A stretch of 64,000 bases of DNA from Rugalucina vietnamica (taxonomy: Eukaryota; Mollusca; Bivalvia; Lucinida; Lucinidae): contig OZ024884.1 in NCBI GenBank assembly GCA_964017185.1, forward strand, positions 14,978,048 through 15,042,047, given 5' to 3'. Positions 46,382-58,900 of the stretch are shown piece after piece. Each line of letters opens with the position of its first letter. Position 1 is the first letter of the stretch. The notes under the pieces are model-generated. The model was given only the letters and a program-made list of their open reading frames with translations. It did no database searches and was not told where the DNA came from. The translations under genes and the position numbers were made by a program.

Positions 46382-46963
46382 ATATACAGTGATAGAAATT
46401 CATTAATTATGGACCACGTGATCACCAAAAAACAACCCTTTTTGACATCGACAAACATATTTTTTCACCATTATTAGTTTTCCATGCAAACATCGATAAA
46501 TGACTAATTTTTCATCAAGAAAAATGACCATGCACATGCAGATAGAGAAATCGTAGACGCTTGACAAATAAAAACTGTTTTACATTGTTTAAGATAAAGT
46601 TTTACATTTTACAAAATTTTTACGAACATTATCTATGTTGGAGATTTTAAAGGCATCTATTTAAAGTGTTGATAAGCTAGAATAGAATAAACAAAAAAGT
46701 TTCAACCAATTGCTGGAATATTATTATTTCTGAGTGGTATTTTCTGGATCTGACATTTTTTTTCTGAAAATAAAATCATATTCTGACATTGGATTCTGTT
46801 CACGAAGTCAGAGATCGGAGTAACAAATATTTAAGATTTGTTAGAACTTGCTACAATAAATGATGGTAGGTTCTGATCATTCTGAAAAAAAAAAAAAAAA
46901 AAAAAAAAACGTCTCTTTTAATGCATGTGCTTCAGCTCTCAATTTAAGCGAGATGAAAAAATT
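46382..46963. other. AT-rich stretch with a poly-A run
   Basis: The poly-A run lies at 46886-46909. No gene is recognised. Confidence 0.4.
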
Positions 46964-47198
46964 GAACCGTATCGTGAGAAAATCGGATTTTTGCCTATGA
47001 GAAAACAAAGACGCAGATCAGCTTCGCAGTAACTGCGAAGCTGATCAGCGCCTTTGTTTTCACTACACGGATAGTACAATTTCTCTTCTTCTCATACCCG
47101 AAATTTCAAGCTTCTAGCCTGCTTCTGTGACAGTACAGGTCGGTTTGTGTCAGACCTGGTCGGAAACCCCGAATACCGGTTTTCTCGCGTTGCGGCTC
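46964..47198 (+). mobile_element. Family A copy 10
   Basis: Ends gaaccgtatcgtgagaaaat and ttttctcgcgttgcggctc. The hairpin is the symmetric TTCGCA variant (cagcttcgcagtaactgcga). Confidence 0.85.
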
Positions 47199-47326
47199 AT
47201 TTAATGATTAATATACTCCGGAATATGAAATGCTCAGTTGTAGTGGGGCCATGTAGAGTAGTGGTAGAGCGTCGGACTCGGCCGAATCGAGAGGAATTTC
47301 AGCCCCATTGCCGAGCCCCACTTACA

Positions 47327-47645
47327 CCAGGCCCCGAGGTTATAAAACTTGTTTTCAAGCTCAGCTCAACGGAGTATGAAATTTCAACTGCTCATAAAGG
47401 TTCAAATAGTCAAAATTAGTGGGGAAAAATGTGGTTCTGAACCAAAAAAATTAGTAATTTATCCTGCTGTTAAAATGCCAACAATTGTATGCATTTTAAC
47501 ATTTATAAGCAGGATAAAATACATGCTTTGGTGATCTAAACCTGAAATTTCAATTTATGTGGGCTATTTTGTCATTTATGAGCAGTTTAAATTTTATGCT
47601 CAGCTGAGTTGAGCATGAAAAAAGTTTTATAACCTCGGGGCCTGG
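47327..47645. mobile_element. Family G MITE copy 1 (319 bp)
   Basis: The ends ccaggccccgaggttataaa and ataacctcggggcctgg are inverted, with inner mirrors around ctcagctcaac / gttgagc. It shares its body (gaaatttcaactgctcataa) with the copy at 50539. It interrupts a tRNA-like SINE head (gtagtggtagagcgtcggac at about 47258). Confidence 0.85.
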
Positions 47646-47747
47646 TCGGTTGTTTCCTGGAATAAGACACACGAACTTTCCATTGTACACACTGTTTTAT
47701 ATCCAGGAAGACATGACTTAAAAAAAGCTCTCACAGAAAAAAACGGA

Positions 47748-47865
47748 ATATAGTAAGTACGAAGGATGTATTGGGATTGGAAATCTTTTGATTTGATGTT
47801 TGCGGTCAAGAAATTGACCACTCTAAAGATTGCTGTAAAATTAACCACTCGGCCATGGAGGCCTT
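47748..47865. repeat. Duplicated segment, partial copy
   Basis: It matches 48476-48593 almost base for base (ttgggattggaaatcttttg, gcggtcaagaaattgaccac, ggccatggaggcctt), and then diverges into a T-rich run. Confidence 0.85.
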
Positions 47866-47995
47866 TTTTTTTATTTTTCTATTTTTCATATAAATTTATT
47901 CAGTTTCCTATTTACAGTAAAAAACCGGTGGGGTGTAAACAGCCCCACACGGCCGACACCTTTGAAAAAAATATACAATTTTTGCACCGAGATAA

Positions 47996-48211
47996 AACAA
48001 TTTTTGCACCGAGATAAAAAAAACAATTAAAGAAGGAAATGCTGAAGACCTAGATAGAATTTACTTGCTTACATTAATTAAAGGAAAGAAGAAATGGAAA
48101 TGGATAGATAATAACCTTTATATTGAAACTGAGCCCTTAGATGTATACTATGACGATACACCATTTAACAATAAGAAATTGAAATTGCATTTTTACAAAC
48201 TTAGCCCTTAA
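47996..48211 (+). pseudogene. Open 72-codon fragment, unknown product
   Basis: One plus-strand frame without an ATG stays open for 71 codons and ends in TAA. It encodes lysine- and tyrosine-rich sequence (EDLDRIYLLTLIKGKKKWKW, IDNNLYIETEPLDVYYDD). The amino-acid mix and the W/Y content look like real protein rather than random AT-rich DNA. I recognise no family. It sits between two copies of the same duplicated segment, so it may be a captured fragment. Confidence 0.3.
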
Positions 48212-48475
48212 AAGGTGTCGTAGTTGCGGGTTAGTAACGAGAAGACTTACTGCAAATATTATTATTTATATGAACAAATTAAAATAGTTAAGCTTACAAA
48301 TTTAGAAACTGTTATAATGGGCGGGGGTTTCTGTCCTTCTGTGGCTACCTGGGCAAAGCCACGCGCGTCGTACAATCGTGTTGTCCGAGGCACGAGGCAA
48401 TGGCGAGGACACCAAAACCGATGCAACGTTTAATCAGTTAAAAAGATGTCAAGTACATATACATGTATACACAGG

Positions 48476-48916
48476 AAAGTAAGTACGAAGGAAGTATTGG
48501 GATTGGAAATCTTTTGATTTGATGTTTGCGGTCAAGAAATTGACCACTCTAAAGATTGCTGTAAAATTAACCACTCGGCCATGGAGGCCTTATAAGTTTT
48601 TACAGCCCTTTCAAGATTATTTCACTCATAAACTAGTAGGTCTGAAGATAATATAAATATACCTTATAACATTTTATTATTCCGGTTTCAGTATTTGCAT
48701 AGCAATAAATTATTTTATGCAGACCATTAATTGTCATTATTGTTATATAAAACAATATAAAATTAGTAAAATTTGATTCAAATTATGAGGATTTGACCTA
48801 TTGTTTGTCTTTTTTAATAAAATTTAGAACAAATTAATTTCAAGGGAAACCACTCTAAATAGCGCGCTCGATATGAAAGGGTTGATGAATAATTTTCACT
48901 TGTATTGTGGGCCGAT
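48476..48916. repeat. Duplicated segment, copy 3
   Basis: It is homologous to 31194-31666 over about 440 bp, with dispersed substitutions and small indels. See that entry for shared landmarks. Confidence 0.85.
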
Positions 48917-49950
48917 CGATAACGATGTACAGTCATAGATATACGCTCCAGTCCCGCATTCACCACGTTGTAGGGGAGGTCGGGTTAAGAGAAGGGGAGA
49001 CTGGTGTCGAATGAGCGACTATTTCATTTTCCTCTACTTAGGGAGTTTCAAGATCATTTTCTGATCATCACCTCTGTCTTCTGTGCGTTTTCCCTTGTCA
49101 TTTGCATGTATGAAAACGCCATGTTATTTTTTTTTTTTTGGGGGGGGGGGAGGGGGGGGGAGGGGCGGTGGATAATCGCGATCCCCAAAGTTGAATAATC
49201 AGTCCGGGCATATACTAAGGATACTACACGGTTGGTTGAGAGGAGACAATTTGGTTCAAGTTCTATGTTTGGTTGAACTAAACAATGTAGATCTTTGTCA
49301 GTCCGAGAGTTAAGTGAATTATCTCCACAGCATTCAAGCACTGGGAAGTAAGAACAAAAAAAAAACACAGGAATTGTTACAATTACATCTAAAATCCCAA
49401 CCCAGACGGGAAAAAATGACAATGCAAGACATTGGTCACCAAAATTTTAACTTTAAGCCGAGGGTCCGCCAGTCTGCACATGGCCTTAGTTGTTGGCGGG
49501 GACGTTAAACCCAAAACAACCTAAAGCAAAACGCATTTCAAGGAATAACACAATTGTCATAAAAATATATAAATAACTATGTTATTGTCGACATAAGTTT
49601 TGATTGATGGGTTGTCAATAACTAATTGATTCATGGGCGAGGTGTGACCCGGAATGTCAAAACATGGCAATGGACTTGTAACACGGAAACAACAGCGGGT
49701 CAAAGGATCTATGACATTCCTTCTCGTTCACACTGAATCGACGACTTCTTAACCAAGTTGTCTATGCAAGAAAGGATGTTCACCATCTCAAGAATTACAT
49801 ACAGCCATACTAGTACTACATGTATAGCACTGGTATTTCAAAAATATTTGAGCGTGAGTCTGACAAAAGGGGGTCTTTGGGCATTAAAGTACATTTTAAT
49901 TAACCGATAAAACCATCCAAATTTGAAATATTTGGTCTGCTCTGATATTT
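48917..49950. other. Unassigned stretch with a SINE tail
   Basis: A G-rich run lies at 49139-49166. A mollusc-type SINE tail (ccttagttgttggcggggac, then gttaaacccaaaac) lies at 49483-49519. No coding exon is recognised. Confidence 0.4.
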
Positions 49951-52900
49951 ATGTCGAAAGAAAGTTATTTGTATCATGTATGTTGCTATGGCTACACGAC
50001 AGACAACGAAGGCGAGAAGCTTTGTCACTCTATCAAGGAGGCTTTTTGGTCTCACTGGCACCAAAAACAGGTTAATGTAAGTCGTATAGTATACTCGTCT
50101 GTATTTCGCACAGTCACCCCCCCCCCCCCGAATTTTAAGGCCATCTACTGACCCAGCAATGAAAGTTAGAGCATTTTTAATGGTTTACAGATATTAATCA
50201 TGACATCATTTTACTGCCTAGCTAATCTGAGCTTTATGGTTCTTTTCAGAATCCATTCAAAGAATTCCCATTGATGCTTTGTCTACTACAAACCCTGAAA
50301 CTAGCGTCCGCAGCAGTCCCGAGTTCGGTGGCTGATGTCATCCGAAGTTCGGCAATCCACGAAGTTTGTACCTCTCACGACGACTGTCCTGCCCGTTCGT
50401 CATGTCGACCGAGTGGGTGTGACGGGTATAATTGTCTCTGTGACAGGGGATTTGTCGCCAGTCCGGATAGAACACGATGTTTGAAAGGTAATGTAGATTT
50501 CCAATGCAGTTTGCCGAACGCCTAGATGCAACATAGGTCTGGCCTCGAGGTTATAAAACTATTTTCAAGCTAAACTCAGCTGAGCATGAAATTTCAACTG
50601 CTCATAAACGTTGAAATAGTCAAAAATTGTGGAAAAATCAGGTTCAAAACTCAAAAACTAGTAATTTATTCTGCTTATAAATGAGGATATTATGAGCAGG
50701 ATAAAGTTTAGTCTCAGCTGAGTTTAGCATGAAAAAGTTTTATAACCTCGGGCCCTGGTGCTTGTTAATAATGGAATTAGATTTTCGTTTTATTTTTCTA
50801 TTCTATATCTTATCGGGGAGGGTGGGGGTGGGGGCAGGGGGGTTCAACAAGTATCATGAGTATATACAATCCATGAATTTAGTTTGAGCAGAATAAATAG
50901 TATGCATACTTATGTTTTGCAAACTGTGTTGGAGTATTTATTAGCATTATAAGTCCAGACCAAGCTTAGGGACATGCAAGATTCCTGGCTGAGGAAGAAA
51001 ACAGAAGAAATTCAGTCTTTTGCGGATAGAAAGGACATGAAGAAATTTCATGATGCACTGAAAACCATTTATGGTCCAAAGAGTTCTGGAGCCACCACAT
51101 TGCTCAGTGCAGATGGAAACACTCTTCTCACAGATAAAGAAGCTATCTTGGAAAGGTGGGCAGAACACTTCAATAGTGTGCTTAATCGACCATCAAGCAT
51201 CAATCAGGATGCAATCGACAGACTTCCACAGATAGAGTGCAATGTTCTGTTAGATGAATTTCCTACCGTTACGGAAACAAGAAAAGCAGTTCAACAACTA
51301 TCATCTGGCAAAGCCCCAGGTGCAGATGCAATTCCTGCCGAAGTTTACAAGGCTGGGGGGCTACCCATGGCAGAGAAACTGACAGAGTTGTTTCACTGTA
51401 TGTGGAGGAAGGAGGCTATCCCACAAGAATTTAAGGATGCATCCATAATCCACCTATACAAGCGGAAAGGAAATCCTCAAGTCTGTGACAATCACAGAGG
51501 CATCTCCCTCCTATCAATTGCTGGGAAGATACTTGCAAAAATTCTGTTAAATCGTCTGAATGCTCATCTTGATCAGACGGGACTTATCCCAGAAAGTCAA
51601 TGTGGATTCAGAAAAGACAGAGGGACAATAGACATGATCTTCACAGCAAGACAGCTTCAGGAGAAATGCCAAGAACAGAATGTAGATCTATACATGACGT
51701 TTGTTGACCTCACCAAAGCTTTTGACACTGTTAGTCGTGATGGACTCTGGAAAATCATGGCCAAGTTTGGCTGTCCACCCAGATTCATAGCTATGGTGCG
51801 GCAGTTTCATAATGGCATGCAGGCACGTGTGCAAAATGATGGAGAGTTCTTTGAACCATTTGAAGTAACAAATGGGGTCAAACAAGGCTGTGTTCTGGCA
51901 CCAACACTGTTCAGCATGATGTTTTCTGCCATGCTTATGGATGCTTTTCAGGACAGTGACACTGGTTTTCCAATCAGGTACCGTTTTGATGGCAACATAT
52001 TCAACCTCAGAAGGTTGCAAGCCAAAACTAAGGTCCAGACTGATGTGTTAGATGAGCTCCTCTATGCAGATGATATGGATAAGAATGCCAACACAGAGGC
52101 AAAAATGCAAAGAGACATGGATCAAGTCTCACAGTCATGTGATAACTATGATCTCACAATCAGCACAAAAAAGACAGAGGTTGTACACCAACCAGCCCCC
52201 GGAAAACCATATAATGAACCAACCATCACTGTGAATGGGCAAAAACTGAAAGTTGTTGACAAGTTCACCTACCTGGGAAGCACTCTCTCCAGAGCAGTGC
52301 ATATTGATGATGAGATCACTGCCAGAATTGCAAAAGCTAGTGTGGCATTCGGAAGACTCCGTGCAAATGTCTGGGAGCGAAATGGAATCAAGCTTGACAC
52401 CAAGCTGAAAGTCTACAAGGCTGTGGTACTGCCAACCCTCTTGTATGCATGTGAGACCTGGACAGTATACCAACGCCATGCAAAGAGACTTAACCATTTC
52501 CACTTAAGCTGTTTGAGAAAGTTGTTAAAAATCAAGTGGCAGGACAAGATTCCAGACACAGAGGTCCTGAGGAAAGCAGGGATGCAAAGCATGCATACAG
52601 TCTTAAAGCTAGCACAGCTAAGATGGACTGGCCATGTTATAAGAATGCCTGATGCGCGACTTCCAAAGAAAGTTTTCTATGGAGAACTACAGGAGGGAAA
52701 GCGCTCTCAAGGTGGCCAGAAGAAACGCTACAAAGACACCCTCAAAGCCTCTCTGAAGGATTTCGAAATACCAATGGGGTCCTGGGAAGAGACTGCACAG
52801 GAGCGATCAAAGTGGCGAGGTCTCATTAACAAAGGAGCAGCTCTCTATGAAAAGAAGAGAATCTGTGAAGCTGAAAGAAAGCGAAGAGAGCGCAAAGCCA

Positions 52901-55900
52901 AAACAAATGTGCCACCAGCAGACTCTATGACATTGACTTGCTCTACTTGCAACCGACAGTTTAGAGCCAGAATTGGCCTAGTCAGCCATCAAAGAACTCA
53001 CCAACACACATCAGCACTATTCAAGAAATAATGATGGTCTTTCTCATTAGTGAGAGACGAACTATCATCAGCATTATAAAACACTTGAAAACAATTACAA
53101 AATAGAAGAGAAAATAGAAGAGAAAAGACGGGAAAGTATGTCCACAAAATCGCCTTAATAAGTGCAAATTTGTATTACTGCCGTTCAGTCAGTGACATTT
53201 TGGTTAGTAAATAAAACATGTATTATTGTGTTAAACATGTACATTTAACATGCGCTAACGTTAGGGACAATGATAATGAGTGCAATGGGCAAGTGCAATA
53301 TACAACAAAATGGTGTCTAGGTAGGAATGCATGCTTATTCGACCCTTTGTTCTACAATTTTTGGTAAAAAATAAATAGTGCAATGACCATGCATAAATGG
53401 TTTATTAAGAAAGGAAGGAATAGGAAGTGGTGAGTCCATCAGGAAAATATGTCCGTGCAAAAAAAAAAAACAAAAAAAAAAACAAAAAAAAAAAAAAAAA
53501 AAAAACCAAAAAAAAAAAAACAAAAACACACTTTTATATTGAAAAACTGGGGTATGCGGGGTATACCTATTTTTCTTATTTTTGTTCCAAAACATAGATT
53601 GTGGATACTCGTTAGAACCGCCTCGCCGAGGCGGTTCTAACGTGTACCCACAATCTATGTTTTGAGTAAAATAATAAGAAAACATCAGATTTTTTCTACA
53701 GAAAATTTTCTTTTTTTCACAACCTTAAAAATCACTGTATGTTGCACTGTATGTTTTCATAATGCATTTATGGAAACAAGCCTCGACAAATTTGGCTCGT
53801 AGATTGGACTAAAATAACGAGAATCTATCCGTCTGTTATGAATTGTAGAATGGTTTAGGCGTAAAATAAAAATAGCCTTGTTTCCGCTAGCATGCTGAAG
53901 ATGGGGTAGAGTCGGTAGGTCGGAAAATCTTTTATTTTTTCTTTCTTGAAAATGGGTAAAAAAGGTAGAAACGTGCAAGAATTAATCTAAGTACTCGAAA
54001 CAAACACGCGATGAAGTTTAAAACCAGTAGGAAGCTAGCTAAAGAACGCGAATTGACCTAGAGTATTGTTGAAATTATAGCACTTTTTAAATCATTGTCT
54101 GTTTTCCACTTCAAATGTTGAGGGTCGGTCAGCACGAAAATATTTTTATTTTATACTTTACAGTGAAACCCAATGCATATCAAAACTTGATAAAATTGAT
54201 ATTTTCATTGATATGAAATTTCACTGATATCAAATCTCACTGATATCAAAAGTCACTAGTGAGTGATATCAGCCTATATCGTCACTGTAATGACGTCAGA
54301 TTTTTTGGATTACTTCTGACGTTTCCATTTACTTGATGTCATTAAATGTGTCTCACTTCAGAAATTCAAACGCCTATAACTCCGTTATTTATGAACGAAA
54401 ACATAAAGTGTGGGTATTCATTTTCTAAGTTAGAACATAAGGAACAATGTGGTACCAAAATTATTCGTGTTTTCAAAAAATTTTTGTTTTTGCATTTTCA
54501 CCGCCTACCTTGTGCATTGGAAAATGCCTGTGCATTGTATAAAATAAAAAGAAAATTTGCTTTTTTTCGGTGAGTACCGAATATATTTCATCTCGTGAGT
54601 TGAAAACATAATAATTTTCACTCGTGCTGCGCACTCGTGAAAATTCTGATGTTTTCAACTCACTCGATGAAATATATTTGGTATTCACCTCAAAAAAGCA
54701 AATATCCTCTATTTATTTTATTTTTATTGGCAATAAAAACTGCAGGGTTGGCGCAAAAACTCAGAGTCGGTCGGGTTAGCGGAAACACAGCTATTTTTTG
54801 TTTACGCCTTATTTGTTTGTGCACCAGTAATTCGTATCCACGGCCCTGCGGAGACACAGCGGGGCTTAATTGCCAGGTTTTAACCTCTGATGTGTCCGGG
54901 CGGTGCCGCGGATGTGCCGCGGGGTTTTAATTTCCCGCCAATAAACGGTCACGTTAATTCAAATTAGAAATTAATTATATTTTTAACATTTAATTACTTT
55001 TATGGTCCTTATTTTTGCAAATGTACCTGTTTATTATGGTCCTTATTTTTGCAAATGTACCTGTCTATTTGCATGCAGAAGATTTTTGTCGGGGCTTTTA
55101 GCAGGGATTTTACTACAAATCTGACCACGCAGTGCCGGGCTTTTAGCAGGGCTTTAAATATTGAAAAGTTAACAGCCCCGTTATTTCCCTGCCCTAGGGC
55201 AGCCGGGGATACAAATGATTGGCGCAAATACGAATTTATGATCAAAGGCCAACAAACAATCAGTTTGATGCTTAAAATTAATAAACTGCCGCGATGATGA
55301 TTTGCATGAATTGGCGAATATAAACGGATCGCATTGTGTAGACAATCGAAAAGTTTTATGTAGTGTTCAGCTGTTTCATTTGTTTGATACACTGGGTGCA
55401 AAATGATTTTGAATATGTCTGCCTTGACTAAAGTCCAATTCGCATGCGCCAAAAATACACACGTGTAAATATACTCCGGTGTGCAAATTTTACTCGGGTC
55501 AAATGTAAGTAAATGGCGCATGCGAACGCAAATACACACCGGAGTATATTTACATATGGGTAAATTTACTCCTGGGTCTGACCAGATGCAAATTTTATTT
55601 TTACAAATACACACGTGTAAATTTACTATTATGTCCCATGCGAACGCAAAGTAAAATTTACCCATGAGTATTTTTATTTCAAGTCAATGTTCTGCTTTTA
55701 GATAACAAATTTTCTCATTTTTTGTTCCTAACTGATTATATGACAGTTGCTGAAACTGTGGACATTGTTGTTAAATAAGAGTTTATTGCCATTCATAACA
55801 TTTTAGATCATATGGAGTGCAAACAGCCACACTATTTCTTCATCATTCTTGGTTTGGATTCTTGGGTCATTTTAACAGTAATTCCTTGTGAAAGGATGAA

Positions 55901-58900
55901 AAACGGGAACTGTATAACTGCTAAGGTTATGCCTGACCATTACATGATTCCCCTCTGCTGCCAAAGTCTACATGAACACCTTGAAGCAGCCTCTTCTTGT
56001 TTTGCAAATACAGAAATCTTAAATGAACAGGTTTTAATCCAGAAAGGATACATTTACCTACAAAAATACTCCTGGCGATAAAACCCATGCGAACGCAATT
56101 TAAATCTACTCCCAGGTTGATTTGCACACACACCGGAGTATATTTACACGCGTGTATATTTTGCGCATGCGAATTGGACTTTAATTAGTACTACAATCAT
56201 TATCATTTATTACAAAAGCTATTTCTATGGTTCTTTAATATTTGTTTTCTCAGCCTCCAGAATCGGCGAAAACTGTGACGCACAAACGAGATGTATTTCT
56301 GAATACGCCAATTGTGACTCGGGTATTTGCACGTGCCTAACTGGTTTCCTGCCAACCAACGACGGTCGTTGTAAGCTTCCGGGTACTAGCTTTGTCGGAG
56401 AGAATTGTGGGACATGCGAATATCCGGCGGAGTGCTCCAACGGTATTTGTAAATGCGCTGAACAATATAGACCCCTTACTATAGATGAGTTCTGGTTAGA
56501 TCCTCTCAACATGTTACAATGTAGACCAACGAAGTACCATATGAGTAAGTATCTTTATTTTCTGTTTTAAGCTGTATAATTTTAAATTTATTCATGAAGT
56601 TCTGGGAATGGTATGATTTTCGTTCAGTGTTAATTTTGTATCATTTGATAGTTATTGTCGGGATGCGGCAACATTATAAATAAAAATGATTCCTGGTCTT
56701 TACATTACAGACGTTCGAATTCAAACGTACTTGACGTAAATTTTATTCCAGCAAAGTGCAATGGCACAGCCCTCAAAGTTCCCGAGCAACTACAAAATGA
56801 GATCCAAGTGCACGGAACAGCAGTCCCACATCTCGGCCATGACCATGATTGGTCGTTGATACTTCCGGAAACAGAAATCTACGGCGCATGCTCAGATCAT
56901 TCTCATTGTCCGAGCAATTCCAAGTGTAGACCTAGTTCCTGTGATGGGTTCTTGTGTTTGTGTCAGCCTGGCTATATTGCTAGCGAAGACAGAACGCGGT
57001 GCATGAAAGGTAGGAATGTAATCTAAATCATAACGTCGTTTGTTTGTGTTTTGATCCGGCGTAATCCATGTTGTCTATTTTAAATGTTTGATGCATTATA
57101 CAATACTAGTGCGTATAACGTCCATTTTTGACGCCATCTTGGGGACAGGACGTAAATCTATTTAGTAAAAAAAAACTGCTGAAATATACATTTTAATTTC
57201 TTTTAAACATAGCACGTCGTGTTGGAGAGAGATGCGATGGAAGATCCGACAAATGCATTTCTCCGTTTGCCACGTGCAATATCACGTGCACGTGCATGCC
57301 TGGTTTTGATACCACCCAAGATGGCCGCTGTAAAATCAAGGGAATTAACTATGTCGGTGAAAGCTGTGAGAGTGATGAGGAATGTGAATATCCGGGAACC
57401 TGTCAGGATGGCTCCTGCGCATGCGTATCGCCCCAGAGAAAAATGACAGAAAAGGAGTTCTGGATAGATCCTACACTAGCTATTCAGTGTCGACCAGATG
57501 ATTATTCCGTTTGTAAGTTGACCATACGTTAGAATTGATTAAGAATTATTATTAGTAGCTAGATACTGTTTTAAGAAGAACTTTAATCCGGCCTTAACAT
57601 GAACTATCGCATTCATGCTCTATAACTATGTCCACAAATATATTGTTAGAGGAATCAAACATGATATTTTCCATTCATTAACATTTGCTAGGTCCCGAGG
57701 GAAGTGGTGAAAACCGAAGCCATAGCATATGTATGTAAAATGTTGGAATGAACATTTTTATAAAGCATGGTTCAATGGCCATTTCAGGGCGATGCAATGG
57801 TACAGACATAGAATTTCCAACAGAGATGTCAGTCGAATTAAGCACAGAACTAATCGAAGGTAATGCCATTTTGTGTAAACATTTGTACAGTATGCACGCA
57901 TACAGAACAATTTCATACGCTTATGGAAAGGGGGCTTATCTAATTACGGGCGTTCACGAACGCCCGCATATATATACGTTGATGCAAACACACATCAATC
58001 CGGAAATGACGGCAATTAGACCGATCCCACTGTTGCTCCCGCATCATCATAAGTCAGTACCTGGCGAAAAACCAGTAGGGAACCAACCATAATGATACAT
58101 GCTAAGAAAAAAATAAGATCGTGAACGAACTATTTCGGAATTAGACCGAACCCATCATTGTTTCCGCGTCTTCATCCACAAGTCCACAGATGGCGAATAA
58201 TGAGTGGGGAACCAAATCAGCTGTTTCAAGAATTGAACATAATGGCAATTGATTCCATGTGTTAACATTATTATTGTGAAAGATGATAAAAAATAACCCA
58301 AAATTACTGTTTTGATTTAAAAAAATGCCATTTAAAAGTTTTATTTTGAATGGTCAGAAAACCATTGCTATCTTGAAGCTCAATATATTTTGATAAAATG
58401 ATACTTATTTATTTGGAGTTTTTCTGATGATATTAAAAGCGAAGCATAGTAAGGTCTATCTATGCTGCGAAGATGAAGTTAGCGGAAGCGGGTCAACTCG
58501 GCCCGATACCAACTCGGCTCCTGAGTCAAATCGGTCCTGTGTCTTTTTTACTTGTTCTAATATTTGACTATCCATTTTTTTCTGCACACCAGGAACCAGA
58601 AAGCACATAATATTATTTATGTTGAATAGGGTCAGCTTTCATCCTATAACTAGGGCTAAACGCCCGCAAGCTTTTTGAAAAAGCTAATACTTGTCTGGCA
58701 AATAAATTTGATTGAATTGTGAATCACAGTGGTCTCCCTTAGACTTAATTGTAGATATCAACTTGGATCAACTTGTAATGATTAAATACTTGTAAACTAA
58801 AAAAAAATCCATGAACTTACGTGACCAGTTTAAGATAGTAAAATTATTTTCAAAGCTTGGAGAGAAACAGAGAATTGTTTCCTTTTTTGATATACAGGTT

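Noticed and set aside
47246-47330. Possible functional tRNA gene (gtagtggtagagcgtcggac)
   Set aside because: The A-box-like part is present but the acceptor stem does not close and a family G element follows; it looks like a SINE head.
55009-55665. 218-codon open frame on the minus strand
   Set aside because: It crosses from a family E element into a family D element; the same frame pieces occur in the other family D copy with stops. No family similarity.
56652-56751. Earlier acceptor (ttacag at 56710) for the EGF/EB-like exon
   Set aside because: Using it breaks the phase-1 junction and adds in-frame stops; the ttttattccag acceptor at 56751 gives the CNGT motif shared with the later exon at 57788.
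57748-58092. 114-codon plus-strand frame
   Set aside because: It is read-through of intron on both sides of the real 72-bp exon 57788-57859.
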